Positions 17,200 to 28,138 of a DNA stretch of 64,000 nt are shown piece after piece. Both the position numbers and the translations under genes were made by a program. The DNA comes from Lysobacter oculi (lineage in GTDB: Bacteria; Pseudomonadota; Gammaproteobacteria; Xanthomonadales; Xanthomonadaceae): NCBI RefSeq assembly GCF_003293695.1, contig NZ_CP029556.1:2528822-2592821 (forward strand), in the 5' to 3' direction. The stretch's first letter is position 1; each line of letters starts with the position of its first letter. Under the pieces are notes generated by a model. The model had not been told where the DNA came from, did not search any database, and was given only the letters and a program-made list of their open reading frames with translations.

Positions 17200-19571
17200 C
17201 GGCCGGCGGCCGCGGCGCGCAGGGCGTCACGCGCGATGGACGGCGTCAGCAGCGTCGGCAGCAGCACCGGCTGGCCGCCGCCGCGCGGATAGACCACGTA
17301 GAGCGGCAGCCCGACCGCGCCGTGTTCCTGCAGGAAGGCGGAGATCTTCGGGTCCACGTCGGTGTGGTCGCCGACCATATAGATGGCGTTGGCTTCGCGC
17401 AGCGCCTGGCGGAAACCGTCGCGGGCGAACACCGCGCGCTCGTTGGCCTTGCAGGTGACGCACCAGTCGGCGGTGATGTTGACGAAGACCGGGCGACCTT
17501 CCGCGCGCAACTTCGCCAACAGTTCCGGGGAATAGGCGACGTGGTCGGCTTCCGCCAGCGTGGCCGCCGCCGGGGCCGGCCGCGACACGCCGCCGATGGC
17601 GTGCACCGCGAACGCGCTGCCGGCCAGCGCCAGCACCGCGAGGCCGAGCGCCCACTTCTGGCCGTGGCGACGCGCATGCGTCCACGCCCACAGCGCCAGC
17701 GCCAGCGCGATGGCGGCCAGCGCCCACAGCCCGAACGCATCCGCGCCGCGCTGCTGCGCCAGCACCCAGACCAGCCACGCGGCGGTGGCGTACATGGGGA
17801 AGGCGAGCAGCTGCTTCATCGTCTCCATCCACGCGCCCGGCTTGGGCAGCCAGCGCGCGAACGCGGGCACGAAGCCGATCAGCAGGAACGGCAGCGCCAG
17901 GCCCAGGCCCAGTGCCAGGAACACCGCCATCGCCAGCGGCGCCGGCGCGACGAAGGCGTAGGCCAGCGCGGCGCCCATGAACGGCGCGGTGCACGGCGTG
18001 GCCAGCACCACCGCCAGCACGCCGGTGAGGAAATCGCCGCGCCAACCGGCCTTGCGCGAGGCCGCCAGTCCAGCCTGCGGCACCGCCAGCTGCGCGTACC
18101 AGAGCCCCGACAGCGACAGCCCGAAGGCGAACACCACCAGCGCCAGCGTCGCAACCACGCGCGGCATCTGCAACTGGAAGCCCCAGCCGATGCCCTGCTC
18201 GACCAGGTGCCCGCGCAGTGCCAGCACGATCGCGCCGAGCACCGCGAACGTCAGCAGCACGCCCGCCGTGTAGGCCAGCGCGTGGCGGCGCGCGTGCGCC
18301 CGGCTCTCGCCGCTCTGCGCCAGCGACAGCGCCTTGAGCGAGAGCACCGGCAGCACGCAGGGCATCAGGTTGAGGATCAGCCCGCCGCCGAGCGCCAGCA
18401 GCAGCGCGGCGAACAGGCCGACGCGGGTGCGCGGTGCCGCGGGTGCGTTGGGTTGGGGGATGGGCGATGTCGCTTCGGGCTGCGCATCGGGCGTGGTGGG
18501 CGATGCGGCATCAGGGGTTTGCGGGGCGACAGCGGCCTCGACGCCCGCCGAAGCCGGCATCGACACCCCATCGGCATTGATCGGCGCGGGTGGCAGCGCG
18601 ACGCCTGCCGTGCCGCTGGCCGAAGCCGCGACGGGCGCCTTCGATACCGTGGCGCCGGCCGGCAAGGTCAGCGCGATCTTCCGCGTCATCGGCTCGTAGC
18701 AGATGCCGTTGTCCTGGCAGCCCTGCAGCTGCACCTGCACGTTGACCGGCAACGCGGCGGCGCTGGTACGCAGCAGCGGCACGCGGACTTCGGCCTCGTC
18801 GAAATACACCTGCACCTGGCCGAAGTGCTCATCGCGATAGGGCTTGGCCTTGGGCCACGCCGGCTTGCCGACGGTCACCGTCTCGCGTTCGGCGCTGACG
18901 CCGATGCGGGTGCGGTCGCGATACAGGTAATAGCCCTTGGCCGGGGTGAAACGCAGCAGCACGGCATTGCCGCCATCGGCGATGGCTTCGACCCGGAAGG
19001 CCTGTTCCGGCGGCAGCGGCCGCGCGTCCTGGCCCGCCAGCAGGCCGCCCTGCGTGCCCGAGCCGCCACCGAGCCGCGCGCCGAGCGCGGCGAAACCGGC
19101 ATCGCCGCCGCCCTCGACATCCACATTCGTGCCGCCGGGCAATTGCACGTTGAGCGTACGGGTCTGCGGCGGATAGCAGACGCCGGCATCGGCGCAGCCC
19201 TGGTATTTGATCCGCAGCGCGAGCGCGCTGGTGCCGGCATCGGCCTGGCCGGGCAGGCTGGCGCGCATCTCGCCGCGATAGGTTTCGACATCGCCGAAGA
19301 ATTCATCGCGATGTTTCTTGCCCCCCGGCATCTGCAGCGCACCGGCCCGGAAGCCGCTTCCCAATACCTCCACCTTGGTGCGGTGGCGATACAGGTAATA
19401 GCCGGGCGCGATCTTCCAGCGCACTTCGATGCGGTCGCGGACCGGCGCGCTGGCGGAGAGCTGGAACACGCTGTCGACCGGCGGCAATTCGCTCGGGTCC
19501 ATGGCCTGCGCGAAGGCGGGCAGGGTGGCGAAGGCGAGGAGGAACGCGGCGGCGCGGGCAATCAAGGTCAT
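17196..19571 (-). CDS. dsbD: Thiol:disulfide interchange protein DsbD with duplicated alpha domain
   Basis: Inner-membrane electron relay of 791 residues, starting MTLIARAAAFLLAFATLPAFAQ (signal peptide). Two DsbD-alpha-like domains follow in tandem. The first has APGYYLYRHRTK and GCADAGVCYPP; the second has AKGYYLYRDRTR and GCQDNGICYEP, so each keeps its cysteine pair. After a Pro/Ala-rich linker come the eight-helix beta domain (about 395-630) and a C-terminal thioredoxin gamma domain with DWCVTCK at about 702-708. Classical DsbD has one alpha domain, so the duplication is notable. It is cotranscribed with recQ, cutA and tlpA. Confidence 0.93.
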   Translation of the reverse strand: MTLIARAAAFLLAFATLPAFAQAMDPSELPPVDSVFQLSASAPVRDRIEVRWKIAPGYYLYRHRTKVEVLGSGFRAGALQMPGGKKHRDEFFGDVETYRGEMRASLPGQADAGTSALALRIKYQGCADAGVCYPPQTRTLNVQLPGGTNVDVEGGGDAGFAALGARLGGGSGTQGGLLAGQDARPLPPEQAFRVEAIADGGNAVLLRFTPAKGYYLYRDRTRIGVSAERETVTVGKPAWPKAKPYRDEHFGQVQVYFDEAEVRVPLLRTSAAALPVNVQVQLQGCQDNGICYEPMTRKIALTLPAGATVSKAPVAASASGTAGVALPPAPINADGVSMPASAGVEAAVAPQTPDAASPTTPDAQPEATSPIPQPNAPAAPRTRVGLFAALLLALGGGLILNLMPCVLPVLSLKALSLAQSGESRAHARRHALAYTAGVLLTFAVLGAIVLALRGHLVEQGIGWGFQLQMPRVVATLALVVFAFGLSLSGLWYAQLAVPQAGLAASRKAGWRGDFLTGVLAVVLATPCTAPFMGAALAYAFVAPAPLAMAVFLALGLGLALPFLLIGFVPAFARWLPKPGAWMETMKQLLAFPMYATAAWLVWVLAQQRGADAFGLWALAAIALALALWAWTHARRHGQKWALGLAVLALAGSAFAVHAIGGVSRPAPAAATLAEADHVAYSPELLAKLRAEGRPVFVNITADWCVTCKANERAVFARDGFRQALREANAIYMVGDHTDVDPKISAFLQEHGAVGLPLYVVYPRGGGQPVLLPTLLTPSIARDALRAAAAGR

Positions 19572-19584
19572 CGGGGGCTTGGGC

Positions 19585-19908
19585 TCAGGGCGCGGGGCGG
19601 GTTTCGGCGCGCACCCAGTCGAGGTAGGCGGCGAGGCCATCGGCGGCTTCGACCGCGACCAGTTCGGGAAGTTCGTGGGGATGCAGCATCGGCAGCCGCT
19701 CGCGCAGGGCGTCGAAGCGATCGTGGCTGGTCTTGATGATGAGCAGCAGTTCGTCGTCACGGGTCACTTCGCCCTGCCAGCGGTAGGTCGAGCGCAGGCC
19801 GGGCACCACGTTGACGCAGGCCGCCAGCCGCTCGTCCACCAGCGCGGTGGCGATGCGCCCGGCGCTGTCGGCGTCGGGGCAGGTGGAGAAACAGATCAGC
19901 ACGGACAT
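19585..19908 (-). CDS. cutA: Divalent cation tolerance protein CutA
   Basis: Trimeric CutA1 family protein of 107 residues. It starts MSVLICFSTCPDADSAGRIA and has LAACVNVVPGLRSTYRWQG followed by LLIIKTSHDRFDALRERL, the family signature. Its role is linked to metal tolerance but is poorly defined. It is 17 bases from recQ and 13 from dsbD, within one transcription unit. Confidence 0.95.
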   Translation of the reverse strand: MSVLICFSTCPDADSAGRIATALVDERLAACVNVVPGLRSTYRWQGEVTRDDELLLIIKTSHDRFDALRERLPMLHPHELPELVAVEAADGLAAYLDWVRAETRPAP

Positions 19909-19925
19909 GCGTACAGGGTAACGGC

Positions 19926-21740
19926 TCAGGCCGCGGTGAGCGTTTCCAGCACGGCGTCGCCATAGCGTTCCAGCTTGCTGGCGCCGATGCCGCCGATCTC
20001 CGCCAGTTCGCCGTGGTTGGCCGGGTTGCGCGCGGCGATTTCGCGCAATGTGCGGTCGTGGAAGATGACGTAGGGCGGAACGCCCTGTTCGCGCGCCAGC
20101 CGGGTGCGCAGTTCGCGCAGGGCATCGAAGCGCGGCGCCTGCTGCGGGGTCAGCGTGTCATGGGGCGATGCCGAACCGGCACGCCCGCCGCGACCGGCCT
20201 TGCGTGGCGCTTCCCGACGCAGCATCACCGGGCGGCGCTCCTTGAGGATTTCGGCGCTCGTTCCGGTCAGGCGCAGGCTGCCGTGGCCTTCGGCGTCCAC
20301 CGCCAGCCAGCCGCCCGCGACCAGTTGCCGGAACACGCCGCGCCAGGCACGGGCGTCGAGTTCGGTGCCGATGCCGTAGGTGCTGAGCTGGTCGTGGCCG
20401 AACTGGCGGATGCGCTCGCCGTCGCTGCCTCTCAATATGTCGATGAGATGCCCGGCGCCGAAGCGCTGGCCGCTGCGGTACACGCAGCTCAGCGCCTTCT
20501 GCGCGGCGAGCGTGGCGTCCCAGCTTTCCGGCGGCGACAGGCAGTTGTCGCAGTTCCCGCAGGGCTGTGGATAGGTTTCGCCGAAGCTCGCCAGCAGCAC
20601 CTGTCGGCGGCATTGCATCGACTCGCAGTAGCCGACCAGCGCGTCCAGCTTGCGGTGTTCCAGCCGCTTGCGGGCGTCGTCGGCATCGCCCTGTTCGATC
20701 ATCTGCCGCAGCAGCACCAGGTCGCCCAGGCCGTAGCACATCCATGCTTCGGCGGGCTCGCCGTCGCGGCCGGCGCGGCCGGTTTCCTGGGTGTAGCCCT
20801 CGACCGATTTCGGCAGGTCGATGTGGGCGACGAAGCGCACGTCGGGTTTGTCGATGCCCATGCCGAAGGCGATCGTCGCCACCATCACCACGCCGTCCTC
20901 GCGCAGGAAGCGACGCTGGTTGGAGGCGCGTGTCTCCGCGTCCATGCCGGCGTGGTAGGGCAGCGCGTCGATGCCGTGTTCGCGCAGGAAGCCGGCGGTG
21001 TCTTCCACCTTGCGCCGCGACATCGCATAGACGATGCCGGCCTCGTCCGCGTGCCCGCGCAGGAAGTCGAGCAGCTGCCGGCGCGCGTTGTCCTTCTGCA
21101 CCACGGTGTAGCGGATGTTGGGGCGGTCGAAGCTGCCGGCGAAGTGGCGGGCGTCTTCCAGTTGCAGGCGTTCGGCGATCTCGCGGCGGGTCGGTGGATC
21201 GGCGGTGGCGGTCAGCGCAATGCGCGGGATGCCGGGCCAGCGTTCGTGGAGCAGGGTGAGTTGGCGGTATTCCGGGCGGAAGTCGTGGCCCCATTGCGAG
21301 ACGCAGTGCGCTTCGTCGATGGCGAACAGGGCGATGTGGCTGCGTTCCAGCAGCGACAGGAAGCGCGGGGCGAGCAGGCGTTCGGGCGCGACGTAGAGAA
21401 GGTCGAGTCCGCCGGCCACGAGTTGGCGTTCGACGTCGGCGGCGGTGTCGGCATCCAGCGCGGAGTTGAGGCAGGCGGCGGCGACGCCGAGCTGGCGCAG
21501 CGCATCGACCTGGTCCTGCATCAGCGCGATCAGCGGCGAGATGACGATGGCGCAGCCTTCGCGCAGCAGGGCGGGCAGCTGGTAGCAGAGCGATTTGCCG
21601 CCGCCGGTGGGCATCAGCACCAGGGCGTCACCGCCGCCGGCGACGTGCCCGACGATCTCCGCCTGCGGGCCGCGGAAAGCGGGGTGCCCGAAGACGCGTT
21701 GCAGGGTGTCGAGGGCGGGGTCGGGGGCGGAATGCGGCAT
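19926..21740 (-). CDS. recQ: ATP-dependent DNA helicase RecQ
   Basis: 3'-5' helicase for recombination and repair, 604 residues. The Walker A is at 44-50 (PTGGGKS), the DEAH box lies in [20 protein letters not shown], and motif VI is in [14 protein letters not shown]. The RecQ-C zinc site ([16 protein letters not shown]) follows, and an HRDC domain ends the protein. The open frame extends upstream to 22187, but the start [20 protein letters not shown] at 21740 matches the family; the extra sequence is the repeat-rich intergenic region. Confidence 0.97.
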   Translation of the reverse strand: MPHSAPDPALDTLQRVFGHPAFRGPQAEIVGHVAGGGDALVLMPTGGGKSLCYQLPALLREGCAIVISPLIALMQDQVDALRQLGVAAACLNSALDADTAADVERQLVAGGLDLLYVAPERLLAPRFLSLLERSHIALFAIDEAHCVSQWGHDFRPEYRQLTLLHERWPGIPRIALTATADPPTRREIAERLQLEDARHFAGSFDRPNIRYTVVQKDNARRQLLDFLRGHADEAGIVYAMSRRKVEDTAGFLREHGIDALPYHAGMDAETRASNQRRFLREDGVVMVATIAFGMGIDKPDVRFVAHIDLPKSVEGYTQETGRAGRDGEPAEAWMCYGLGDLVLLRQMIEQGDADDARKRLEHRKLDALVGYCESMQCRRQVLLASFGETYPQPCGNCDNCLSPPESWDATLAAQKALSCVYRSGQRFGAGHLIDILRGSDGERIRQFGHDQLSTYGIGTELDARAWRGVFRQLVAGGWLAVDAEGHGSLRLTGTSAEILKERRPVMLRREAPRKAGRGGRAGSASPHDTLTPQQAPRFDALRELRTRLAREQGVPPYVIFHDRTLREIAARNPANHGELAEIGGIGASKLERYGDAVLETLTAA

Positions 21741-21862
21741 GCGGAAAGGATAGCGAGGGAGTGTCTCAGGGCTTAAGTCGGGAATCGGGCGGCGTCGTGG
21801 ATTCGGGGCGCTAGTGCGTTCATAACGAAGGCTAGGTATTCCCGAATATCCAGCAAGAGGTG

Positions 21863-22046
21863 TGGAGGGGGTGGGCGTTTGCGTATAGCGCACCAAGGGT
21901 GAGGTGGGTGCGCTTTCGCGCCACTGGCGCGAGCGCCCGCCGAACGCCTCGAGCGCTGCGAGAGGCCGGACCGCGAAGCGGGTGCGCGGCAGCGCATCGG
22001 ACATGGATGTCCGCTTGCGCTGGGGAGCAAATGCCCGCCTCCTCCA
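21863..22046. repeat. Long-armed hairpin element, copy 1
   Basis: Outer arms at 21863-21882 and 22027-22046 are inverted repeats matching at 17 of 20 positions. Inside lies a second palindrome at 21998-22013 (CGGACATGGATGTCCG), extended outward by CAGCGCA/TGCGCTG. The central ATGGAT, read on the minus strand, gives the same ATCCAT core as copies 2 and 3. I see no coding potential. Confidence 0.6.
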
Positions 22047-22116
22047 TACCGGGCCGAAGCCGGCTCTTGGCTTTTTTAAAGGCTCAGAAATCGGAGCGGC
22101 TTCGTCACCGCGACTC

Positions 22117-22219
22117 CCGGGGCAGCGGGGGTGTGCTTTCCGGCGCGAGCGAACGTCCTGTTCGACGCGCCGCCGCGCGCCATCCATGGCGCGCTATGCG
22201 CACACCCCCGCTGCCCCGG
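22117..22219. repeat. Long-armed hairpin element, copy 2
   Basis: Perfect 19-base inverted arms at 22117-22135 (CCGGGGCAGCGGGGGTGTG) and 22201-22219 enclose 65 bases. The interior has a 9-bp palindrome GCGCGCCAT-CC-ATGGCGCGC at 22175-22194. Its interior shares about 30 nearly identical bases with the element at 60919-61009 (CGCCGCCGCGCGCC then TCCATGGCGCGCT), while the outer arms differ completely between the two copies. Confidence 0.75.
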
Positions 22220-22439
22220 AATCCGCTGCAGTGCCGAGCCTGTGGGTTGCGAGGGTTTGGATTTCTGTTTGGCAGAGGCGCAACAGCAAATGACTTCGCC
22301 ATCCCCGATCCCCGATCCCCCGATCCCCGATCCGTCTAAAACCCGGCCAAACGGCCCCCAGCCCCCGCAGCCCTTGAATCCCTCGTCGCCCACCCCATCT
22401 CCAAGGCATCCCGGCGCGGCGCTGCTCGCGCCCGGCGGC

Positions 22440-22469
22440 TTGGCACTCCTGGGTGCCGACTGCTAGAAT
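22440..22469 (+). promoter_or_regulatory. groESL promoter with overlapping CIRCE-like operator
   Basis: TTGGCACTC-N9-GACTGCTAG at 22440-22466 matches the HrcA operator CIRCE (TTAGCACTC-N9-GAGTGCTAA) in 8 of 9 left and 7 of 9 right positions with the exact nine-base spacing. The same bases contain a sigma-70-like -35 (TTGGCA, 22440-22445) and -10 (TAGAAT, 22464-22469) separated by 18. HrcA binding would block this promoter directly. I see no clear sigma-32 promoter. Confidence 0.78.
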
Positions 22470-22512
22470 CGTCGGGTTTTTCCACCCTAATCAATAACTT
22501 GAGAGATTCGCC

Positions 22513-22800
22513 ATGAACATCAAGCCACTCCATGACCGCATCGTGGTCAAGCCGATCGAAGCCGAAGAACTGTCCGCCGGCGGCATCGTGATCCCGGACA
22601 ACGCCAAGGAAAAGCCGACCAAGGGTGAAGTGGTCGCCGTGGGCACCGGCAAGGTGTTCGACAACGGCCAGGTCCGCGCCATGACCGTCAAGGTCGGCGA
22701 CAAGGTGATCTACGGCCAGTACGCCGGCAGCGCCTACAAGGACGGCGGCACCGAATACAAGATCGTGCGCGAAGACGACATCCTCGCCATCCTCGCCTGA
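22513..22800 (+). CDS. groES: Co-chaperonin GroES
   Basis: Heptameric lid of the GroEL chaperonin, 95 residues. It starts [20 protein letters not shown] and has the mobile loop [20 protein letters not shown]. It is first in the groESL operon and lies behind a promoter with a CIRCE-like operator. The gap to groEL is 36 bases. Confidence 0.99.
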   Translation: MNIKPLHDRIVVKPIEAEELSAGGIVIPDNAKEKPTKGEVVAVGTGKVFDNGQVRAMTVKVGDKVIYGQYAGSAYKDGGTEYKIVREDDILAILA

Positions 22801-22821
22801 TCCCTCTCCCCCATCATCTAG

Positions 22822-24477
<1,656 letters not shown>

Positions 24478-24510
24478 TCCGGCTTTCCCGCGTCACGCGA
24501 CACCGCAAGA

Positions 24511-24542
24511 AAAAAACCCCCGCAGCGATGCGGGGGTTTTTT
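24511..24542 (+). terminator. Rho-independent terminator of groESL
   Basis: A perfect 14-bp stem (AAAAAACCCCCGCA / TGCGGGGGTTTTTT) with a GCGA loop, 33 bases after the groEL stop. The A and T tracts make it usable in either direction. Confidence 0.93.
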
Positions 24543-24625
24543 GTGGGCGCGAGGGCAGCCGGGCGCTGATGGCTTGCCACATGGTTAGAGTCGGTGCTGG
24601 GAGCCCTTGGGGGAGGTCATCCGGT

Positions 24626-26269
24626 ATGCGCGTTCTGCTGTTCCTGCTGCTGTCCGCGGTTGCCGGTTGGGCCCATGCCGCGCCGCGCGTCGACATCGCC
24701 TGCCTGCCGGGTTCGAGCCGGATGACGCTGGTCGAAGCCCGCGCCGCCGCCGAAGGGGACTGGCAGGCGGGGCAGCCCGAGCTGCCGTTCTCCGGTGGCC
24801 TCAACCGCGAGTGGTGCCGGTTGAGCGCGCAGGCGCCGGGCGATGACGGCCTGATCGTCGAGTTCGATGGTCGCGCCGTCATCTCCATTTCCGTGCCCAC
24901 CGTCTATGCGCCGGGAGCCGACACCGGCCACCGCCTGCGCGACGGCAACGGCGGGCAAGGCAGCTTCAGCCACCGCATCGTGCCCACCCTGCGCGTGTCC
25001 GAGGCGATGGAAGGGCAGCCGTATTACCTGCGCTTCGAAGGGCGCCGCCCGCCGGACACCGTGATCACCCGCGCCAGCGGCCTGGAAGACTTCGTGTATG
25101 CCCAGCGGCGTGCGCATGAGTTCGATGTCGGGATCATCGTGGCCATGGCGATGCTCGGCATGATGGCGTCGATCTTTGCCTTCCAGCTCGGTCGACTGGT
25201 GCTGATCTACCTGGGCGTGTGGGTGCTGGCGGTGCTGGTGCAGCGCGGCATCGAGTCCGGCATCCTTCTCGACTGGTTCCCGATGTCCGAACGCGCGCGC
25301 ATCACCCTGCAGGCGTTGAGTGTAGGCATCGCGGTGGCATCGTCCACCGTCTTCAGCAGCTTCTATCTCGATTTCAGGACGCACTTCCCGCGCGCGGTCT
25401 GGCTGTTGTGGCTGCTGGCCGCCGCCGTGCTGTGCCTGTGCCCGATCCAGATCTTCTACTACAGCGAACCCCTGCGCCTTTCGCTCAACCTGGTGGTGCT
25501 GGCGCAATTCCTGATGGTCATCTCGATGGCGGCGTGGCGGGCATGGCGAAGGGATGCGTCCGCGCGCTACTTCATGCTCGGCTGGGCGCCGGTGCTGGTG
25601 ATGTCGATCGTGCGCACCATCGGCCTGATCACCGGGCAACCCATTCCCGATTGGGCGGAGAATCTGTGGCAGCTGACCCTGGTCGGCGCGGTGTTCACCC
25701 TGCTCGCCGCCACCTCGCGCGCCGCGCGTTACGCCGAGCGCGAAATGCGCATCGCGCGTGCGCAGGCCAGCACCGATCCACTCACCGGCCTGCCCAACCG
25801 CAGCGCGCTGCAACGCAGCCTGTCGAAAGAGGTGACCGCCGCCCGCGACACGGCGCTGCCGCTGTCGGTGCTGTTCATGGACCTGGACCACTTCAAGCAG
25901 ATCAACGACCGCCATGGGCACGATGTCGGTGACCGTTGCCTGCGCCATTTCGCCGACGCGATCCGCGCGCGACTGCGTGCCACCGATGTGCTGGCGCGGC
26001 TGGGCGGCGAGGAATTCGTGGTGCTGCTGCCGGGACTCACGCTGCCGCAGGCCCGGCACGTCGCCGACGACCTGCGCGCGGTGCTGGCGGCCGCGCCGAT
26101 CATGCTTGCCGGCGAGGCCTGCCACATGACGATGTCGATCGGCGTGGCGCGGCTGCGCCCGGACGACAACGCCGAAAGCCTGCTCAAGCGCGCCGATGAT
26201 GCCGTGTACCAGGCCAAGCGCGAGGGGCGCGACCGCGCGGTGCTGGAGCGCGAGGTGGAGGCGGTTTGA
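24626..26269 (+). CDS. 7TMR-DISM sensor diguanylate cyclase (GGDEF)
   Basis: Inner-membrane protein of 547 residues. A signal peptide (MRVLLFLLLSAVAGWAHA) leads into a periplasmic 7TMR-DISM-type sensor domain, then about seven membrane helices (residues 165-370) and a cytoplasmic GGDEF domain. The active site is intact (GGEEF at 460-464), and an RATD inhibitory I-site lies five residues before it, so it should make c-di-GMP under product inhibition. No EAL domain is present. The ATG at 24626 follows GGGGGAGG; upstream codons of the open frame lie across the groEL terminator and are rejected. Confidence 0.92.
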   Translation: MRVLLFLLLSAVAGWAHAAPRVDIACLPGSSRMTLVEARAAAEGDWQAGQPELPFSGGLNREWCRLSAQAPGDDGLIVEFDGRAVISISVPTVYAPGADTGHRLRDGNGGQGSFSHRIVPTLRVSEAMEGQPYYLRFEGRRPPDTVITRASGLEDFVYAQRRAHEFDVGIIVAMAMLGMMASIFAFQLGRLVLIYLGVWVLAVLVQRGIESGILLDWFPMSERARITLQALSVGIAVASSTVFSSFYLDFRTHFPRAVWLLWLLAAAVLCLCPIQIFYYSEPLRLSLNLVVLAQFLMVISMAAWRAWRRDASARYFMLGWAPVLVMSIVRTIGLITGQPIPDWAENLWQLTLVGAVFTLLAATSRAARYAEREMRIARAQASTDPLTGLPNRSALQRSLSKEVTAARDTALPLSVLFMDLDHFKQINDRHGHDVGDRCLRHFADAIRARLRATDVLARLGGEEFVVLLPGLTLPQARHVADDLRAVLAAAPIMLAGEACHMTMSIGVARLRPDDNAESLLKRADDAVYQAKREGRDRAVLEREVEAV

Positions 26270-26309
26270 GGTTCGCTGCGACCAGCTGCCCGCTTATGGA
26301 CGATGCCGG

Positions 26310-27398
26310 TCAGCTGTGAGTGATTCGCGGTGACGGCCCTGCCTGCTCCGGCAGCAGCGGTGGAGTGCTCAGCCGCAAAGGCACCTGGGTACTTGCAGCC
26401 TGCTGCTCATGCCACTGGCGGGTACTCCGTTCGACGCTGAGCTGGTTGGTGGGCTCGACATCCACATAGCCGATCTTTCGCAGAGAGCCCGCCTCGTCAT
26501 TGCGCTCAAGCGCGAACAGGCGACGGCCATCCTGACTCACGCAGATCGTGTCGAGTGAGGTGAGATGCGGGGATGCCGCGACAAGAGCGGCCGCCTGACG
26601 CTCCGTCCAGTTGCCGGACATCTGCTCCGGGGTGATGGCCAATGCCGATAGGGACCGGAACGCCTGCATGTACCGCTCGTGTGCCGGATGAGCCGGGTCC
26701 CGCATGTCGATGCGCCCGACGGATTCGGCACTGGAAACTTTCCGGCTGGAGATCCGACCGAGATGGATCTCGCCTTGATCGAGCGCCTTCATGGCGGCTG
26801 GGGTCAGTCTCCCTTGCCAGTATTCCGTTGCATCACCGCGTTCCTTCAGATGCTTGGTGCCGCCATTGATGGCGCGGGTAGCCGCGCGCACATCGTATTG
26901 CAGGCCTTTTGCCGCGACGCGCTCCCGCCAGAAATGAATGGCGATGCCGGCAGCGACTTCCCTGTCCGCGGCAAGATCGGGGCGGGCTTCCAATGCCAAC
27001 CCCATTTCGAGCGCCGCGCGCCGGTAATTCGCCCTGCCGGTCAGCTGCACATAGCCGCGGCCATGGAACCGCCAGCCATCCCCGGGCTCCGTATTCCCCA
27101 AGTTGTTCGCGCCCCATTTGCCGCCATACATCGCGTTCGCGATCACCACCGCCCCACCACGCGTGATGGCCTTCGCTTCGTCGAGCCGATCCATGCCATT
27201 CCGGCCGGGGAACACCTCAAGCAAACGGGCCGGGCGGTAGTTCAGGTTCTCGTGCATGCTGCGGAAGCCGGCGGACTCCACCTGCATCTGGCCCATGAAC
27301 GCCGCCAGTTCCTTCGCATCCCGAATGCCACCCCGGTACGCACGAAGAAGCAGGTAGTCGCGGTTGTTGAGCGCTTCGGCAGGAATGGGACGTTTCAT
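26310..27398 (-). CDS. Type IV secretion effector 2: GH19-like lysozyme with XVIPCD
   Basis: Protein of 362 residues without a signal peptide. Residues 1-190 resemble GH19 chitinase/lysozyme: candidate catalytic Glu41 (QVESAGF) and Glu50 (HENLNY), HGRGYVQLTGRANY at 112-125, and AINGGTKHLKERG. From about 230 to the end is an XVIPCD-like domain beginning DPAHPAHERYMQAF and containing LDTICVSQDGRRLFAL, with a Gln/Pro-rich tail. It lacks the PG-binding module seen in effector 1. Its ATG overlaps the stop of the upstream lipoprotein gene (ATGA), the usual immunity-then-effector order. Expected role: peptidoglycan cleavage in competitors after T4SS delivery. Confidence 0.82.
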   Translation of the reverse strand: MKRPIPAEALNNRDYLLLRAYRGGIRDAKELAAFMGQMQVESAGFRSMHENLNYRPARLLEVFPGRNGMDRLDEAKAITRGGAVVIANAMYGGKWGANNLGNTEPGDGWRFHGRGYVQLTGRANYRRAALEMGLALEARPDLAADREVAAGIAIHFWRERVAAKGLQYDVRAATRAINGGTKHLKERGDATEYWQGRLTPAAMKALDQGEIHLGRISSRKVSSAESVGRIDMRDPAHPAHERYMQAFRSLSALAITPEQMSGNWTERQAAALVAASPHLTSLDTICVSQDGRRLFALERNDEAGSLRKIGYVDVEPTNQLSVERSTRQWHEQQAASTQVPLRLSTPPLLPEQAGPSPRITHS

Positions 27399-28015
27399 TT
27401 TCCGGCCTCCCGCTTCGCCGGCAGACCGTGGCGGGCGATGTCCTTGTCCTCGGCCAGCCCGGACACCATCGCGGCCACACGTTCGCCTTCATCCTCAACC
27501 ACGCTTCCCGTCACGCAGGGCATGGCTGCATCGACTGTCCCGCTGCCGGGTTCGGTGCGGATATAGCCCTGATCCTCAAGGCCCTCCGAACCCGAAATGG
27601 AATACAGGAGGTGCTTCTTCCCATCCGCTGCGAAGGAGTAGACGTAGCCGCCGGTATTGCTCGCGAAGCCCAGGAATGTCCGCCTGAGTTGCGAAACCGG
27701 GATCGTGGCGGGTGCGGGCTTGTCGTTGGTGGGTGCAGCCTGCGTCCCATCGCGGAAGTAGAAGGCGGCTTCGGGTCCGGGGCCGTGGACAAGGCAGAGC
27801 GAGACCCCTCGGTGGCCGCGCAGTTCGCAGGAGAAGATCACGCCATCGCCAGCTGCGCATCCGGTCTGGGAAATGATGGGTCTAACCGGAGCCGGCGGGT
27901 GCGTGTCGGTTTGGGCGATGGCGGCCGTGCTGGATGTGGCGACGTGCGCCTTCGGGGCATGACAGGCAGAAAGCGCCAGCACGGTGCTGGCGGTGAGGAG
28001 GTTAATGCGGAGCAT
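27395..28015 (-). CDS. Putative immunity lipoprotein of effector cassette 2
   Basis: Protein of 206 residues starting MLRINLLTASTVLALSACH, a textbook lipoprotein signal with lipobox LSAC. The mature part has several cysteines (GCAAGDGVIFSCELRGH) and a beta-rich look, including GYVYSFAADGKKHLLYSISG. I do not recognise the family, and it does not resemble the XAC2610-like protein of cassette 1. The role is inferred from position: it overlaps the effector start by four bases and should reside in the periplasm, where the effector acts. The start at 28015 is chosen for the signal peptide; the frame is open to 28066. Confidence 0.72.
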   Translation of the reverse strand: MLRINLLTASTVLALSACHAPKAHVATSSTAAIAQTDTHPPAPVRPIISQTGCAAGDGVIFSCELRGHRGVSLCLVHGPGPEAAFYFRDGTQAAPTNDKPAPATIPVSQLRRTFLGFASNTGGYVYSFAADGKKHLLYSISGSEGLEDQGYIRTEPGSGTVDAAMPCVTGSVVEDEGERVAAMVSGLAEDKDIARHGLPAKREAGK

Positions 28016-28138
28016 CGGGGGAACCTTTGATGGCGTCGCAGCCGATCTTTCTGCGCTGGCCGGCATGCGTCCATCGGATTAACCCGCGCGTTCCGCCACC
28101 TGCTTTCATTTGTCGAAGGCCAAGGTGATCATCGGCCG

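Larger units (their letters stand above)
21741..22512. other. 772-base intergenic region between recQ and groES
   Basis: No coding region is credible here. It holds two large inverted-repeat elements (21863-22046 and 22117-22219) and, at the right edge, the promoter and CIRCE-like operator of groES. recQ is transcribed leftward from the left edge. Confidence 0.75.

Noticed and set aside
17322..19736. An 804-codon plus-strand frame opposite dsbD
   Set aside because: It is antisense, Arg/Gln/His-rich and without motifs.
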